Assembly: GCA_046349255.1 (NCBI GenBank)
Contig: JAXMCR010000002.1
Location: forward strand, 558,001-622,000
DNA: 64,000 bases
DNA from: DAIODI01 sp046349255
GTDB lineage: Bacteria; Pseudomonadota; Alphaproteobacteria; Rhizobiales; Aestuariivirgaceae
Direction: 5' to 3'
Shown: piece by piece, positions 62,620-64,000 of the stretch
Layout: every line of letters starts with the position of its first letter
Numbering within the stretch: the stretch's first letter is position 1
Notes under the pieces: generated by a model
Told to the model about the DNA's origin: nothing
The model's input: only the letters and a program-made list of their open reading frames with translations
Database searches by the model: none
Position numbers and translations under genes: made by a program

Positions 62620-63459
62620 ATGACGCAGGGGAGGTGGCAGGACTGGATCGGCCGCACGCAGGTGGCGACGGATCGCGTGTCGGACTTTCCGGCCCGCGCG
62701 CTCGCCGCCGCCTTCGACCGGCCGCAGCCCCTCTCCGACGGCGACACGCTGCCGGCGCTGTGGAGCTGGCTCTACTTCCTTCCGCTCGCCGCCATGGGCG
62801 AACTCGGCCCCGACGGTCACCCGCGCCGGGGGGACTTCCTGCCCCCGATCGAGCTGCCCCGCCGCATGTGGGCCGGGAGCCGGTGCACGTTGCACGCCCC
62901 GCTCACCATCGGCCAGCCGATCGAACGCACCACCACCATCCGCAACGTGGCGGAGAAGGTCGGCAAGGCGGGTCCGCTCGCGTTCCTCACGCTCCATCAC
63001 GTGGTCCGCTCCGGCAGCGAGGTCGTCCTCGAGGAGGAGCAGGACATCGTCTACATCGCCATTCCGGAGCGCTACGTCGCCCCGGCCCCGACGCCTGTCC
63101 CCGCCTGTGCCTGGAGCGAGACGGTGGAGATGAGCACGGCGCTCCTGTTCCGGTTCTCCGCGGTGACGTTCAACGCCCACCGTATCCACTATGATCGTCC
63201 GTATGCCCTCGAAGTAGAGAAGTACCCCGGCCTCGTGGTGCACGGCCCGCTGCAGGCGATGCTGCTGTTCGACGCCGCGCAACGCCACGCGCCGGGAAGG
63301 CGACCGACGCACTTCGAGTTCCGCGGCGTGCGCCCGCAGTTCGATTTCGAGGCGCTGCGGCTCAGCGGCCAGGCGCGCGAGGACGGCGGGTTCGACCTCT
63401 TCACGAGCAACGGCGAGGGCGCGGTCGCCGTCCAGGCGGCGATCCGGTGGGCGGGCTAG
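62620..63459 (+). CDS. mesaconyl-CoA hydratase-like MaoC-type enzyme
   Basis: A 279-residue enzyme of the FAS1-like dehydratase/HTD type (MaoC-related hot-dog folds), like mesaconyl-C4-CoA hydratase. The N-terminal half has PRRMWAGSRCTLH; the C-terminal half has VTFNAHRIHYDRPYALEVEKYPGLVVHGPLQAML, where the hydratase site lies. A strong AAGGGGGG precedes ATG 62620. The next gene is a CoA transferase resembling 2-methylfumaryl-CoA isomerase, which supports a mesaconyl-CoA/citramalyl-CoA role. It is 16 bases from that gene. Confidence 0.8.
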   Translation: MTQGRWQDWIGRTQVATDRVSDFPARALAAAFDRPQPLSDGDTLPALWSWLYFLPLAAMGELGPDGHPRRGDFLPPIELPRRMWAGSRCTLHAPLTIGQPIERTTTIRNVAEKVGKAGPLAFLTLHHVVRSGSEVVLEEEQDIVYIAIPERYVAPAPTPVPACAWSETVEMSTALLFRFSAVTFNAHRIHYDRPYALEVEKYPGLVVHGPLQAMLLFDAAQRHAPGRRPTHFEFRGVRPQFDFEALRLSGQAREDGGFDLFTSNGEGAVAVQAAIRWAG

Positions 63460-63475
63460 GAGCGGAGGGGCAGTC

Positions 63476-64000
63476 GTGGTCAAGATCCTTGAGGGACTGC
63501 GCATCGTCGAAGGCTCGGCGTTCGTCGCCGCCCCGCTCGCAGGCATGACGCTGGCGCAGATGGGCGCCGACGTGATCCGCTTCGACCGGATCCGCGGCGG
63601 CCTGGACCACCAGCGCTGGCCGGTGACGCAGGATGGCAAGAGTCTGTTCTGGGCGGGCCTCAACAAGGGCAAGCGCAGCATTGCCGTCGACATGAACTCG
63701 CCGCGCGGGCAGGAGGTGATCACGCGCCTCATCTGCGCCCCGGGCGAAGGCAAGGGCGTGTTCCTGACGAACCTCCGCGTGCGCGGCTGGATGGACTACG
63801 ACGCGCTGAAGCGGCAGCGCGAGGACCTGATCATGATGTCGATCATCGGCGACCGGCACGGCGGTCCGCAGGTCGATTACACGGTGAACCCGGCGGTCGG
63901 CTTTCCGAACGTGACCGGCCCCGAAGGATCGAGCGATCCTGTGGGACACGTCCTGCCGGCGTGGGACTGCATCACCGGCCAGTACGCGGCGCTCACGATC
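63476..64000 (+). CDS. CaiB/BaiF CoA transferase, 2-methylfumaryl-CoA isomerase-like (cut by window edge)
   Basis: The first 175 codons of a family III CoA transferase; the end lies outside. It has EGSAFVAAPLAGMTLAQMGA, DVIRFDRIRGG and FWAGLNKGKRSIAVDM at the start, then VDYTVNPAVGFP and HVLPAWDCITGQY, which I recall as close to the mesaconyl-CoA C1-C4 transferase of the 3-hydroxypropionate cycle. The catalytic Asp is expected near residue 165 (LPAWDCITG). GTG 63476 follows GGAGGGG. Enzyme identity is inferred from recalled similarity. Confidence 0.78.
   Translation, partial: MVKILEGLRIVEGSAFVAAPLAGMTLAQMGADVIRFDRIRGGLDHQRWPVTQDGKSLFWAGLNKGKRSIAVDMNSPRGQEVITRLICAPGEGKGVFLTNLRVRGWMDYDALKRQREDLIMMSIIGDRHGGPQVDYTVNPAVGFPNVTGPEGSSDPVGHVLPAWDCITGQYAALTI

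Noticed and set aside
1..64000. CRISPR array, insertion sequence or prophage
   Set aside because: No spaced identical repeats of CRISPR type, no transposase or phage structural gene was found; the only repeats are the palindromes.

Overview
The window is one contiguous, gene-dense piece of a high-GC alphaproteobacterial chromosome, most likely of the order Hyphomicrobiales (Rhizobiales). The signs are a CcrM GANTC methyltransferase whose upstream region carries a CtrA box, a GcrA regulator, an F0-only ATP synthase operon (I, a, c, b', b) separate from F1, a class I lysyl-tRNA synthetase, a DUF3333-type PstA, and arrays of the short intergenic palindromes common in this order. The genus cannot be named from the sequence. 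Nearly everything is core chromosome. No phage, insertion sequence, integrase or CRISPR array was seen.

Layout. 1-7.7 kb: the end of moaB, a secreted-type metallo-hydrolase, a radical SAM protein, a GFA protein and rnhB, broken by two palindrome arrays, then ccrM, mutY and a DUF721 (DciA-like) gene. 7.8-14.7 kb: a DsbA-type oxidoreductase, smc and the atp F0 operon behind a good sigma-70 promoter. 14.8-19.2 kb: the glycine cleavage operon gcvT-gcvH-gcvP on the minus strand. 19.4-32.4 kb: ispH, rnhA, pmbA, ubiA, rsmE, gshA, a lytic transglycosylase, a membrane glycosyltransferase, pyrD, an S24/LexA-like regulator and lysS. 32.5-41.2 kb: a DinG-like helicase, a TerB protein, a coupled minus-strand run argD-argF-hslO-binding protein-hydrolase, and gcrA. 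41.2-49.1 kb: a complete phosphate regulon phoR-pstSCAB-phoU-phoB on the minus strand, with a three-unit Pho box before pstS.

49.2-64 kb is the accessory part. It begins with two tandem hormone-sensitive-lipase-type esterases, a CocE-like hydrolase and a small unknown gene. Next comes an orphan Flp pilin, followed by a visibly AT-richer stretch (about 53.8-56.5 kb). That stretch holds a possible small zinc-ribbon protein, a candidate small RNA with a strong terminator, tRNA-Arg(ACG) and a DUF1097 membrane protein. After it come an arginase-family enzyme, an adenylate cyclase-TPR protein, a sugar-epimerase/DUF4422/UDP-galactopyranose mutase group (surface polysaccharide), and at the right edge a mesaconyl-CoA hydratase-like gene next to a 2-methylfumaryl-CoA isomerase-like CoA transferase.

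How the genes work together. ccrM and gcrA, together with the CtrA box, form the core of the alphaproteobacterial methylation-linked cell-cycle circuit. Both genes have clustered GANTC sites upstream. The pst/pho block is a self-contained phosphate uptake and sensing unit. argF and argD are successive arginine-pathway genes. I found no convincing wholly new multi-gene defence or mobile system. The best leads are the structured candidate RNA at 54.8 kb, the composite palindromes, the CcrM/GcrA regulatory regions, the coiled-coil insertion in PstA and the anchorless PhoR.
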